A stretch of DNA of 61,373 nucleotides from Bacteroidaceae bacterium (GTDB taxonomy: Bacteria; Bacteroidota; Bacteroidia; Bacteroidales; Bacteroidaceae), in NCBI GenBank assembly GCA_017551925.1, contig JAFZKA010000004.1:1-61373 (forward strand). Direction: 5' to 3'. Below the pieces are notes generated by a model, which was not told the DNA's origin, searched no databases, and saw only the letters and a program-made list of their open reading frames with translations. Both the position numbers and the translations under genes were made by a program. Shown here in pieces: positions 44,956 to 53,837 of this stretch (the stretch's first letter is position 1; each line of letters opens with the position of its first letter).

Positions 44956-45912
44956 ATGAGACATTTTACTTGTGTAAAGGATCTTGGTGACCTGCATGAG
45001 GCATTGCAGGAGGCCCTTGAGATAAAGAGAGACCGCTATAAATACGTAGAGTTGGGCCGTAGCAAGACCCTTCTGATGGTGTTCTTCAACTCCAGTCTGC
45101 GTACCCGCCTTAGTACACAAAAGGCAGGTCTTAACCTGGGCATGAACGTGATTGTGCTTGATGTCAATCAGGGTGCCTGGAAACTTGAGACCGAGCGCGG
45201 CGTGATTATGGACGGTGATAAGTCTGAGCATCTGCTTGAGGCTATTCCCGTTATGGGCTGCTATTGTGATGTGATAGGCGTACGCTCATTTGCCCGTTTT
45301 GAGAGCCGTGAGGATGACTATGAGGAGAAGATCCTGAACCAGTTCATCCAGTACTCCGGCCGCCCTGTATTCTCAATGGAGGCTGCCACTGGACATCCGC
45401 TCCAGAGTTTTGCCGATTGGATTACCATTGAGGAGCATAAGACCGTGGAGCGCCCCAAAGTGGTGATGAGTTGGGCTCCGCATCCCAAGGCTCTGCCGCA
45501 GGCTGTGCCAAACTCATTTGCACAGTGGATGGTGGCTGCCGGTTATGAGGTGGTGATTACACATCCTGAGGGCTATGAATTGGATCCAAAGTTTACGGCA
45601 GGAGCCAGGATTGAGTATGATCAGATGAAGGCCTTTGAGGGTGCCCATTTTGTATATGGCAAGAACTGGTCTGTTGCTAATCCGGAGCATTACGGCGAGG
45701 TACTTAACAAGGACCGCAGTTGGACCATCAGCGACCGTCAGATGGCTGTTACTGACAATGCGTTCTTTATGCACTGCCTGCCTGTGCGCCGTAACATGAT
45801 TGTGACCGATGACGTGATTGAAGGCCCGCGCTCACTGGTAATACCTGAGGCTGCCAACCGTGAGATATCGGCAACAGTTGTACTTAAGAAAATACTGGAG
45901 GGGTTGAAATAA
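44956..45912 (+). CDS. argF': N-succinylornithine-type carbamoyltransferase
   Basis: This enzyme carbamoylates an N-acylated ornithine in the Bacteroidota variant of arginine synthesis. The 318 residues carry the carbamoyl-phosphate motif FFNSSLRTRLSTQKA instead of the usual STRT, plus NQGAWKLETERG, FSMEAATGHPLQSFAD and FMHCLPVRRNMIVTDDVI. Residue 90 is Ser (GDKSEHL). As I recall, Bacteroides fragilis has Pro90 (succinyl-specific) and Xanthomonas Glu92 (acetyl-specific) there. Small residues at this position were reported to favour succinylornithine, so succinyl specificity is likely. It follows proA by 11 bases, making a proline-arginine cluster. Confidence 0.92.
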   Translation: MRHFTCVKDLGDLHEALQEALEIKRDRYKYVELGRSKTLLMVFFNSSLRTRLSTQKAGLNLGMNVIVLDVNQGAWKLETERGVIMDGDKSEHLLEAIPVMGCYCDVIGVRSFARFESREDDYEEKILNQFIQYSGRPVFSMEAATGHPLQSFADWITIEEHKTVERPKVVMSWAPHPKALPQAVPNSFAQWMVAAGYEVVITHPEGYELDPKFTAGARIEYDQMKAFEGAHFVYGKNWSVANPEHYGEVLNKDRSWTISDRQMAVTDNAFFMHCLPVRRNMIVTDDVIEGPRSLVIPEAANREISATVVLKKILEGLK

Positions 45913-45914
45913 CC

Positions 45915-46535
45915 TTACTCGTAAATAATTTTTTCTACACGGTCTCCTTCAAAACTCTTGTAGCAGAAGGAGACTGTGTCGTTTTTATGGATGTGCAACC
46001 ATACCGGAATTGACAGGCATATGTTCTGAGTGTATATGGGCTCGTCATTGTGCGCATTATGATACAGCGTAAAGATAAGGTTCTTTTTGCTGTTGCTCCG
46101 TGTATAGAAAATGTTGTGGCTGGTGTTCTCATTCTTGACCATGATACCCAGATTGACGTTCAGATACCCGCCGCCAAGATAAATGCTTTTCAGGACAACG
46201 GGATCCTTAACCTTCAACTCATTCTGAACCTTTGAGTCTAAAGTGGCAATTTCAGAAAGCGGGAATATCTTGTTTGTGATCATGGTGTCACCGTCCTGGC
46301 CCTCAATGGTGGCAACGATGCGTACGGTGGTGTTAGGTGACAGTTCACTGTTATCCTCAAACACGTTGTAGGTCCTACCCATGTCATCAGTTACCTTGTA
46401 TATGTGGGAGTTTGCGTTCGTATGTGCCGTAAAGAATCCTGTTACGGTAAACGGTATATTCCTTTTCTCATCAGAACATGACGCCAACATGATTGCTGCC
46501 GCCAAGATGCATATATAAAAATGTAGCCTTTTCAT
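45915..46535 (-). CDS. NigD-like lipoprotein
   Basis: The protein has 206 residues with a lipoprotein signal (MLASCSDE, Cys20). The two-part beta fold with VTGFFTAHTNANSHIYKVTDDMG and a C-terminal beta sandwich (VNLGIMVKNENTSHNIFY, HNAHNDEPIYTQNICLSIPV) resembles NigD-like proteins of Bacteroidales, whose role is unknown. The assignment is by overall pattern only. Stop codons of this gene and argF' are two bases apart. Upstream on the same strand lies the acyltransferase gene, with a two-base gap. Confidence 0.65.
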   Translation of the reverse strand: MKRLHFYICILAAAIMLASCSDEKRNIPFTVTGFFTAHTNANSHIYKVTDDMGRTYNVFEDNSELSPNTTVRIVATIEGQDGDTMITNKIFPLSEIATLDSKVQNELKVKDPVVLKSIYLGGGYLNVNLGIMVKNENTSHNIFYTRSNSKKNLIFTLYHNAHNDEPIYTQNICLSIPVWLHIHKNDTVSFCYKSFEGDRVEKIIYE

Positions 46536-46537
46536 AA

Positions 46538-47692
46538 TTACATTACGCTTAACTGATTAATGAGAGGGTTTGCATACATTGTCAGGATTCTCTCCCTGAG
46601 ATAATCCCAATCAGGATTTGGTATTGTTATTTTCTTGAGTTGACCGTCCAGATATCTCTCAAATTTCTGTTTCTCCTTGGGTGTATAGTATTGGGACTGG
46701 GCATTGTCTCCACGCAGCATGTCAAGCGCTATCCTGTTGCCGGGATAAATCTTGTAGCCCTTGAATATATGCTTGTCAACAATGGCTGCAACCTGATCCA
46801 GAAATACGTTGCGCGGTACGGACTCATCCAGAAGTGCTATCTCGCGGTCAATGGGCTCGGATACCTGATAATGGATGTGCCCCTTGTAGCCTAAAATACC
46901 GGTCTTCATGTTGTCCAGGTCATCCTGCTTGCTCTTTTTAAAGCCCGGGTTATCACGTTTCTGCTGGAACTCCTGCGCCTTGAGATAATCGCACGGATCA
47001 TACTCATAACTTATGGTTAAGGGGGTTATATGCAGGGAGGCAAGGCGTTCGCAAAGTGAACCTTCACCTGACATTGTCAGCATCTTGAGTACGCTCTTCT
47101 GGGTGCGGTCATCAGAATCTTTTGCGCGCCCTTCACGTTGTGCCAGCCAAACAGGCTTCTGCTTTTGCGTAATGACAAACCGTATGTATGATGAGAGTTT
47201 GGCCGATGCCTCAATAAGTTCAGCGGCACTTGCCGACCTGTTCACTACAAAACTGCGGTTCAGCCTGACAAGCGTTTCAATCCACGGATATATAAGCAGA
47301 TTGTTTCCGATACCTATCTCAACTGATGTCTTGCCTTTTGGCAGCAGTATATAGTCAAGGTATGCTGAATCAAGCACTATATCCCTGTGGTTTGACATGA
47401 ACAGATAGTCCTCACGGTCTTTTGACTTCAATTTGAAATTGTGTGAGAAACCGTCAGTGCTGTCCCTCAGGATTTTCTTGAGAATAAACGGATATATTAC
47501 TCCCAACTGGAAGTGGTTGATGGTCTTGAACCTGCGGGTGTATAACCTGATAAGCCAAAGGGGGATACCTTTCATTACGCGGTTGAGTACAGTTCTCCTG
47601 AACCTGTCATCTTCAAGCAGACTCTGAATGGCACCTTGCACCTCCGAGTCATAGTATGACCGCATTGATTCAAATTCCTGGGGCACTTCCAT
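46538..47692 (-). CDS. Glycerol acyltransferase (PlsC-like) family protein
   Basis: The protein has 384 residues, with no signal peptide and no clear membrane helix. The acyltransferase motif appears as FMSNHRDIVLDSAYLDYI, followed by LIYPWIETLVRLNRSFVVNRSAS and KPVWLAQREGRAKDSDD, the equivalents of PlsC motifs I-III. The His-to-Asp spacing in the first motif follows the Bacteroidales variant, not the exact HX4D form. It probably acylates lysophosphatidate or another lipid head group. It lies 11 bases downstream of ddl on the same strand. Confidence 0.85.
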   Translation of the reverse strand: MEVPQEFESMRSYYDSEVQGAIQSLLEDDRFRRTVLNRVMKGIPLWLIRLYTRRFKTINHFQLGVIYPFILKKILRDSTDGFSHNFKLKSKDREDYLFMSNHRDIVLDSAYLDYILLPKGKTSVEIGIGNNLLIYPWIETLVRLNRSFVVNRSASAAELIEASAKLSSYIRFVITQKQKPVWLAQREGRAKDSDDRTQKSVLKMLTMSGEGSLCERLASLHITPLTISYEYDPCDYLKAQEFQQKRDNPGFKKSKQDDLDNMKTGILGYKGHIHYQVSEPIDREIALLDESVPRNVFLDQVAAIVDKHIFKGYKIYPGNRIALDMLRGDNAQSQYYTPKEKQKFERYLDGQLKKITIPNPDWDYLRERILTMYANPLINQLSVM

Positions 47693-47703
47693 ATGGTCGG
47701 TTT

Positions 47704-48681
47704 TTAAAAACTATCCTCAATTATTTCAGTAAATACGTCAGTCAGGTTCATTCCGGCAGCCCTGATCTGCTGCGGTATGAAACTTGTGGCTGTCATGCCG
47801 GGGGTTGTGTTGACCTCAAGCAGGTTTATCTTGTCACCGTCAGTGATGATGTAGTCATTACGGATAATGCCGTGGCAACCTATCAGGTCATAAATCTTTG
47901 CTGTCAGATCCTGAATGCGGTCGCGCAGTTCATCGGATATGCGTGCGGGAGTTATCTCTTCAACCTTGCCGTTGTATTTGGCGTCATAGTCAAAGAATTC
48001 ACTCTTGGGCACGACCTCTGTTACAGGCAGTTTAACCTCACGCTTGCGGGTCTTGTAATAGCCGTTGGTAACCTCTGTGCCCTGCATGAATGACTCTATC
48101 ATAATCTCGCTGTTCTCCTTGAAAGCCTCCTCCACTGCAGGGACAATCTGCTCACGTGTCTTGACCTTGGTGGTGCCGAAACTGGAACCGCCGTCAGTGG
48201 GCTTGATAAAGCAGGGCAGACCTACCTTGCGGATAATCTTGTCAGGGTCAATTACATCGCCTCTGCGCAGGCGCCTGGAGTTGGCTACATTCACCTTGCA
48301 ACTCTTCATTGTCTTGTTCAGCACGAATTTGTTGAAAGTAAGTGCCGATGCAAGCACGTCACAGGTGGAGAACGGGATACGCATCAGTCTCAGGTAACCC
48401 TCAAACACCCCGTTCTCACCTGGTGTTCCGTGAATGGTTATATATGCGTAGTCAAAGTTCTTTTTGGTGCCGTTAAAGGTGAAACTGAAATCATTCCTGT
48501 CAACCGGCGCGGTAACACCTTCTTTTACATGGACCTGCCAACTCTTGCCTTCAATCTCAACGATATAAGGTTCATACCTCTCCTTGTCCATGTGCTCAAG
48601 AATGGTGGCTGCACTCCTGAGTGATACCGGATTCTCGCTTGAATCACCTCCGGCGACTATTGCAATAATGCGTTTGCTCAT
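47704..48681 (-). CDS. ddl: D-alanine--D-alanine ligase
   Basis: Ddl makes the D-Ala-D-Ala dipeptide of peptidoglycan with ATP. The 325 residues have the ATP-grasp fold: IAIVAGGDSSENPVSLRSA, TIHGTPGENGVFEGYL, LPCFIKPTDGGSSFGTTKV, CHGIIRNDYIITDGDKINLLEVNTTPGMTATSFIPQQ. It is the cell-wall member of a minus-strand unit PASTA protein, rluD-like, ddl, acyltransferase, with short gaps. Confidence 0.95.
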   Translation of the reverse strand: MSKRIIAIVAGGDSSENPVSLRSAATILEHMDKERYEPYIVEIEGKSWQVHVKEGVTAPVDRNDFSFTFNGTKKNFDYAYITIHGTPGENGVFEGYLRLMRIPFSTCDVLASALTFNKFVLNKTMKSCKVNVANSRRLRRGDVIDPDKIIRKVGLPCFIKPTDGGSSFGTTKVKTREQIVPAVEEAFKENSEIMIESFMQGTEVTNGYYKTRKREVKLPVTEVVPKSEFFDYDAKYNGKVEEITPARISDELRDRIQDLTAKIYDLIGCHGIIRNDYIITDGDKINLLEVNTTPGMTATSFIPQQIRAAGMNLTDVFTEIIEDSF

Positions 48682-48689
48682 ATTATGTT

Positions 48690-49787
48690 TTATTTTTCAA
48701 AATCTCTTGATTTCACATATTCACGCCATCTTTCAATAAGCGTTGTCATATCGGCCGGCAGTTCAGAGTTGAAGAACATCTCTTTACCTGTCAACGGGTG
48801 CACAAAACCAAGTGTCTTGGCGTGCAGGGCCTGGCGTGGGCAGATATCAAAGCAGTTTTGCACGAACTGGCGGTAACGGCTGTAGGTGGTACCCTTAAGA
48901 ATCTGGTCACCTCCGTATCGGCTGTCACTGAACAGCGGGTGTCCGATATGTTTCATATGCACCCTTATCTGATGCGTACGCCCTGTCTCCAGACGGCACT
49001 CCACCAATGATGTGTATCCGAAACGTTCCAGCACCGTGTAGTGAGTGACAGCGTGCTTGCCCACCTCAGGGTCAAATGACACGGCCATCTGCAGTCGGTC
49101 CTTGGGGTTGCGGGTTATCTGGCTCTCAATGGTGCCTTCGGCCGGTTCGGGAACACCCCATACCAGAGCCTGATATGCACGTTTGGTGGTCTTGTCATAG
49201 AACTGCTTGCCCAGGCTGGTCTTGGCATCGGGGGTCTTGGCTACTACAAGCAATCCTGATGTATCCTTGTCAATGCGGTGCACCAGACCCACCTGCGGAC
49301 TGTTGGGATCATAGTCAGGATTGTCACGCAGGTGCCATGCTACGGCGTTCACCAGCGTACCGTGAAAATTGCCGCATCCGGGGTGAACCACAAGCCCGGC
49401 AGGCTTGTTTACGACCAGAAGGCAGTCATCTTCAAAAACAACATCAATGGGGATATCCTCCGGCTCGATATCGCTGCTGTAACGCGGACGGTCCATCATG
49501 ACCGTTATCACATCAAGCGGCTTGACCTTATAGTTGCTCTTTACCGGACGGCCGTTAGCCATGACCATTCCGGCATCGGCGGCCTTCTGTATGCGGTTGC
49601 GTGAAGAGTGCTCCAGATGGTCAAACAGGAACTTGTCAACACGGAGCAGACTCTGGCCCTTGTCTGCCACTACACGGAAATGCTCGTACAGTTCTACCGT
49701 GTCAGGGGTAGGCTCAAGGTCATCAAGTGACTCCTCAATCTCGTCGTCAAGTTCCACCATGGGATTATTCAAAGAACCCTGCGTCAA
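48690..49787 (-). CDS. rluD: RluD-family 23S rRNA pseudouridine synthase
   Basis: The protein has 365 residues. An N-terminal S4 RNA-binding domain (LLRVDKFLFDHLEHSSRNRIQKAADAG) precedes the RluA/RluD catalytic domain. The latter has LLVVNKPAGLVVHPGCGN, the catalytic Asp in GLVHRIDKDTSGLLVVAK, and TGRTHQIRVHMKHIGHPLFSDSRYGG. The most likely substrates are helix-69 uridines of 23S rRNA, though the RluA/C/D choice is not certain. The start overlaps the upstream PASTA gene by 23 bases. Confidence 0.92.
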   Translation of the reverse strand: MTQGSLNNPMVELDDEIEESLDDLEPTPDTVELYEHFRVVADKGQSLLRVDKFLFDHLEHSSRNRIQKAADAGMVMANGRPVKSNYKVKPLDVITVMMDRPRYSSDIEPEDIPIDVVFEDDCLLVVNKPAGLVVHPGCGNFHGTLVNAVAWHLRDNPDYDPNSPQVGLVHRIDKDTSGLLVVAKTPDAKTSLGKQFYDKTTKRAYQALVWGVPEPAEGTIESQITRNPKDRLQMAVSFDPEVGKHAVTHYTVLERFGYTSLVECRLETGRTHQIRVHMKHIGHPLFSDSRYGGDQILKGTTYSRYRQFVQNCFDICPRQALHAKTLGFVHPLTGKEMFFNSELPADMTTLIERWREYVKSRDFEK

Positions 49788-50379
49788 TTATCGTTGTTGA
49801 ATCAGCCGCCTCAATGTTCTCAACCGGATTGCCGTTACCGGCCACGATAGTCAGTAAAGAACCCTCTGGAACCTCTTTGCCTGCATCTATCTTTTCACCC
49901 TTGTATTTTATCTCATAGACCCAATCCATGTCACCGTCAATGTACTCTGTCTCTGAGAGTTTAAAGCCGGCTGCAAGCAGTTGTGATTCTGCGGCACGCA
50001 GGGAACTGTTGTCGGCCAGGTCTGGTATCGCTTTCATAGGCTCTTTTCCTGAGTTGACAGTCAGGTAAACTTTACGTCCCTGCTTTACACCTTCACCGGC
50101 CTTGGGTTTTTGCTCAATTACGCCGCCCTCAACCATTGATTTTTCAAACCGGTAATCCGTAACCTCATATTTCAGTCCTGATACGGCAAGTGCGTTGGCA
50201 GCCTCAGCCTCATACATTCCGGTTACGTCAGGAACAGTGATATATTGTCCGTGCAGCGTGTATGTACGCATCCAGCGAAATGTGACAAGTATCAGCAGAA
50301 TGGCCACGATGACCATAACCAATATGTTGATCAGGATCAAAAGTATCCCTCTCTCTCTCTTTGCATTTTCCTTTCCCAT
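49765..50379 (-). CDS. Membrane-anchored PASTA-domain protein
   Basis: The protein has 204 residues from the ATG at 50379. A codon at 50397 would add six, but a -7-like box at 50402-50409 makes the shorter start likelier. A basic N-terminus and one membrane helix (about residues 10-35) are followed by PASTA repeats: YITVPDVTGMYEAEAANALAVSG, KPKAGEGVKQGRKVYLTVNSG and a second set ending LLTIVAGNG. PASTA domains bind peptidoglycan fragments, here without a kinase. The neighbour ddl supports a cell-wall role. Confidence 0.88.
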   Translation of the reverse strand: MGKENAKRERGILLILINILVMVIVAILLILVTFRWMRTYTLHGQYITVPDVTGMYEAEAANALAVSGLKYEVTDYRFEKSMVEGGVIEQKPKAGEGVKQGRKVYLTVNSGKEPMKAIPDLADNSSLRAAESQLLAAGFKLSETEYIDGDMDWVYEIKYKGEKIDAGKEVPEGSLLTIVAGNGNPVENIEAADSTTIIDAGFFE

Positions 50380-50401
50380 TGTAAAATCAGGTTTCAAACT
50401 A

Positions 50402-50409
50402 CAAAAATA
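50402..50409 (-). promoter_or_regulatory. Candidate -7 box of the PASTA-rluD-ddl-acyltransferase unit
   Basis: CAAAAATA on the plus strand reads TATTTTTG on the minus strand, fitting TAnnTTTG. It lies 22 bases before the preferred start at 50379. Confidence 0.45.
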
Positions 50410-50534
50410 AATTATAATGACGAGTATCTGAAATGCAAGGTTCTTATTTTTAAAGGATTCAACATTTTTTTTAGAGTGATACCCTGATGATTAGCCATGT
50501 GTCGTCATCAAACGTGTGAAAAATGTACAATTTC

Positions 50535-50567
50535 TTTACATTTTTTATCATATTAACCATAACTTTG
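50535..50567 (+). promoter_or_regulatory. Promoter of the SusC/SusD pair
   Basis: TTTA (50535-50538) and TAACTTTG (50560-50567) are 21 bases apart, close to the Bacteroidota -33/-7 arrangement. The predicted start near 50574 gives a leader of about 45 bases before the ATGs at 50616 and 50622. Confidence 0.55.
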
Positions 50568-50615
50568 CGTTATGGTATCGGACAGAATAATATTGTTAAA
50601 CTTAATAAATTGTGT

Positions 50616-53600
50616 ATGAGAATGAAAAAACTTCTCTTATTGATGGCTGCTGTTTTGAGCGCGGGCTTGGCCTTTGCTCAGAATGTGCAGGTTTCAGGTG
50701 TTGCCATATCGGCCGAGGACGGAGAGCCCATGCCGGCGGTGGCAGTGGCAGTGCAAGGTACCGGTAAGGGTACTACAACAGACCTGAACGGAGCATATTC
50801 AATTTCTGTACCCTCAGACGGTACATTGGTATTCTCTTTTCTGGGTTATAATGATGTTGCTGTTCCTGTAAACGGCAGAACCGTAATCAACGTGGAACTT
50901 GAGCCTGATGAAATCATGATTGATGACGTGGTTATCACTGCAATGGGTATCAGCCGTGAAAAGAAGGCTCTGGGATACGCCGTTCAAGATATCAAGAGTG
51001 ACGAACTTGTGAGTGCGGCCAATACCTCATTGGGCTCCGCTCTTCAGGGTAAGGTGTCAGGTATTGACATTACCCCTTCATCGGGTATGCCGGGCGCTTC
51101 ATCAAAGATTGTCATCCGCGGTGCCCGTTCATTTGACGGCAACAACACACCGCTTTATGTGGTTGACGGTATGCCTATCGCATCAACTCCTGATGTTGAT
51201 ACCGGAGAATCCGTTGTAGGATCAGATTACTCAAGCCGTGCACTTGATATAGACCCCAATGATATTGAAAGTGTCAACATTCTTAAGGGACAGGCTGCAT
51301 CGGCCCTTTATGGTATGCGTGCCAGCAATGGTGTTATAATCATTACCACCAAGAAGGGAAAGCATAACAGCAAGGCAATGGTTACTGTCAATTCAAGCAT
51401 ATCGGCCGACAGGGTTTCTGTGCTTCCAAAATTCCAGACTAAATACGCTCAGGGTAGTTATGATGAAGATTTAGGTCAGGCAGTGTATGATCCTAATGCA
51501 TCATTGTCATGGGGTCCCCTGATTTCAGAACTCCCCAATGATCCCGTTTATGGCGGAAATACCGATAATGAATACACCCAGGAGTATGGAAAACAGCCGG
51601 GCAAGTATTATGTTCCCCAACTTGCCTTGGCCGGTCTTAACCCGTGGGTGGAACCTGGTTCCTACAATAATGCCAGGAACTTTTTCAGGATTGGCTGGAC
51701 CCAGTCCAATTCAGTCTCTGTCACAAAGGGTATTGACGGCGGCAGTTTTGCCATGTCTTTAGGTAATACAAAGTCTGAAGGTGTTGTTCCCGGCACAGGA
51801 TATGAACGTTACAATGCCAGAATGTCTGCCGATACAAAACTCTCAGACGCATTTACCGCAGGTTTTTCAGGAAACTTTGTGGCATCAAAACTGAAAAAGT
51901 CAACAGGTGCCAATGACGGTATTGTGGCAACCATTTACGGCTGTCCTCCCAGTTATGACCTGATGAACATGCCCACGCATGAATTGAATAATCCTTATGC
52001 GCAGGTTAATTATCGGGGAACAACATTTTTTGATAATGCAATATGGTCCACAGAGAACAATGAACACTCTGAGAGAACCCAGCGTTTCTTTGGAGATGCC
52101 TTTGTCCAGTATGAGAACAGGTTCAATTCTGCTGACAAGAAACTGACACTTAAGTATCAGCTTGGCGAGGATGCCTACTCCTCTACATATGCCGATATCT
52201 GGGGATACGGACATACCAATGCAAAGGGTGAAGCAAATGAATATTCATTCCAGATCAATGAGACCAACTCCCTGTTTACCGCCAATTTTGACTGGAAAAT
52301 AAACAATGATATAAATTTCAATGCCCTGTATGGTAATGAGATTGTCTTCTCAACAAGGAAATTTTTAAATACTTATGGAACGGCAGGTTTCAATTTCAAG
52401 GGCTGGAATCATATAAACAATCTCTCCTCATATCAGGGGGCGGCATCGTTTGAGCGTGCACTTACCTTCGGTAATTTTGCAAGTCTGTCAGCCGATTTCC
52501 ATGAGATGCTGTTCCTGAATGTTACAGGCCGTATAGACCGCGTTTCATCAATGCCTAACGGCAGCCGCACATATTTCTATCCTTCAGTATCGGCCGGTTT
52601 TGTGTTTACAGAACTGGAACCGCTCAGGAATGATGTTCTTACATTCGGTAAGGTTCGCGGCTCATACGCTGAGGTGGGTGCTTCGGGCGAATATGTTCCT
52701 TCTTATTATGAAGTGCCGGAATATGGTACAGGATTCTCCAATGGAACTCCAGTGGCTTATCCTATAAACGGAACAGTTGCTTTTACAAGCAGTTCCACTC
52801 TTTATGACGATAATTTAAAGCCGCAGAACACAATGTCATATGAATTCGGACTTGACCTTGGTTTCTTTGACGGCAGGATTTCACTGAGTTATACATTTTC
52901 ACGTCAGAACGTAAAGGATCAGATCTTCAAGGTGCCTATGCCGTCATCGACCGGTTATAATGAGAAACTTACAAATGCTGGAAAGATTCACACAAATGCA
53001 CATGAGGCAACCATCGGCTTTATTCCTATACAAAAGAAAAACATTGAGTGGAACATTGACGTAAACTTTACAAAGATTGACAACTATGTTGATGAACTGG
53101 CCGAGGGTGTTGAGTCCATATATCTGGGCGGATTTTCCGAGCCCCAGGTACGTGCCGGTATAGGTGAAAAGTTCCCTGTTATTTACGGTGTATCATTCCT
53201 GCGTAATGAGAATGGTGATATAGTGGTTGATGAGGACGGCATGCCTCAGGCAGGCGAGGAAAAGGTTCTCGGACAGGTTTCACCTGATTTCCAGATGGGA
53301 TTCAGCACAGGTGTTACCTGGAAGAGACTCTCATTCAATGCTGTTCTTGACTGGAAACAGGGAGGTTACATGTATTGCGGTACTGATTATAACCTTGATT
53401 ATTATGGTACCTCACAGCGCTCGGTTGATTATCGTGAAACGGACCAGTTTCTGTTTGAAAAGCCTGCTGTCAAGGAGGTCTTTGATGATGAAGGCAATGT
53501 TACAGGCTATGCTCCGAATGACATAATGATTTCAGGCTCAGATGCATCTGCATATTTGGATGCTTTGTGCAACATCTCTGAAGCAGCCATACACGAGACT

Positions 53601-53825
53601 TCATATCTGAAAGTACGCGAGTTATCTCTGTCATACAAACTGATACAAAAGCCAAAGGTTTCCCTCTCAGTAAACGCATTTGCACGCAATCTCATACTGT
53701 GGAGCACTCTTAAGGGATATGATCCTGAGGCATCACAGGGAAACAACAATATGGGTGGCGGATTTGAAAGATTTTCACTTCCGGGTACATCAAGTTTTGG
53801 CGGTGGCCTCACGTTGAACTTTTAA
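50616..53825 (+). CDS. SusC/RagA family TonB-linked outer-membrane protein
   Basis: SusC-like proteins are TonB-dependent channels that import glycans or peptides together with a SusD lipoprotein. The start at 50616 (or 50622) gives about 1069 residues with a signal peptide ending GLAFAQ. A longer reading from 50523 would cross the promoter. Domains: carboxypeptidase-like regulatory domain (VSGVAISAEDGEPMPAVAV), plug with the SusC signature (YVVDGMPI and SVNILKGQAASALYGMRASNGVIIITTKKG), and a barrel ending GGGLTLNF with a terminal Phe. No extra N-terminal sigma-interaction domain is seen. No glycosidase or sensor gene is adjacent, so the substrate is unknown and could be peptide. Confidence 0.94.
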   Translation: MRMKKLLLLMAAVLSAGLAFAQNVQVSGVAISAEDGEPMPAVAVAVQGTGKGTTTDLNGAYSISVPSDGTLVFSFLGYNDVAVPVNGRTVINVELEPDEIMIDDVVITAMGISREKKALGYAVQDIKSDELVSAANTSLGSALQGKVSGIDITPSSGMPGASSKIVIRGARSFDGNNTPLYVVDGMPIASTPDVDTGESVVGSDYSSRALDIDPNDIESVNILKGQAASALYGMRASNGVIIITTKKGKHNSKAMVTVNSSISADRVSVLPKFQTKYAQGSYDEDLGQAVYDPNASLSWGPLISELPNDPVYGGNTDNEYTQEYGKQPGKYYVPQLALAGLNPWVEPGSYNNARNFFRIGWTQSNSVSVTKGIDGGSFAMSLGNTKSEGVVPGTGYERYNARMSADTKLSDAFTAGFSGNFVASKLKKSTGANDGIVATIYGCPPSYDLMNMPTHELNNPYAQVNYRGTTFFDNAIWSTENNEHSERTQRFFGDAFVQYENRFNSADKKLTLKYQLGEDAYSSTYADIWGYGHTNAKGEANEYSFQINETNSLFTANFDWKINNDINFNALYGNEIVFSTRKFLNTYGTAGFNFKGWNHINNLSSYQGAASFERALTFGNFASLSADFHEMLFLNVTGRIDRVSSMPNGSRTYFYPSVSAGFVFTELEPLRNDVLTFGKVRGSYAEVGASGEYVPSYYEVPEYGTGFSNGTPVAYPINGTVAFTSSSTLYDDNLKPQNTMSYEFGLDLGFFDGRISLSYTFSRQNVKDQIFKVPMPSSTGYNEKLTNAGKIHTNAHEATIGFIPIQKKNIEWNIDVNFTKIDNYVDELAEGVESIYLGGFSEPQVRAGIGEKFPVIYGVSFLRNENGDIVVDEDGMPQAGEEKVLGQVSPDFQMGFSTGVTWKRLSFNAVLDWKQGGYMYCGTDYNLDYYGTSQRSVDYRETDQFLFEKPAVKEVFDDEGNVTGYAPNDIMISGSDASAYLDALCNISEAAIHETSYLKVRELSLSYKLIQKPKVSLSVNAFARNLILWSTLKGYDPEASQGNNNMGGGFERFSLPGTSSFGGGLTLNF

Positions 53826-53837
53826 AACAGAACAATT

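Noticed and set aside
50523-50615. Earlier start for the SusC-like protein
   Set aside because: The extra 31 residues cover the predicted -7 box TAACTTTG; the later ATG gives a proper signal peptide.
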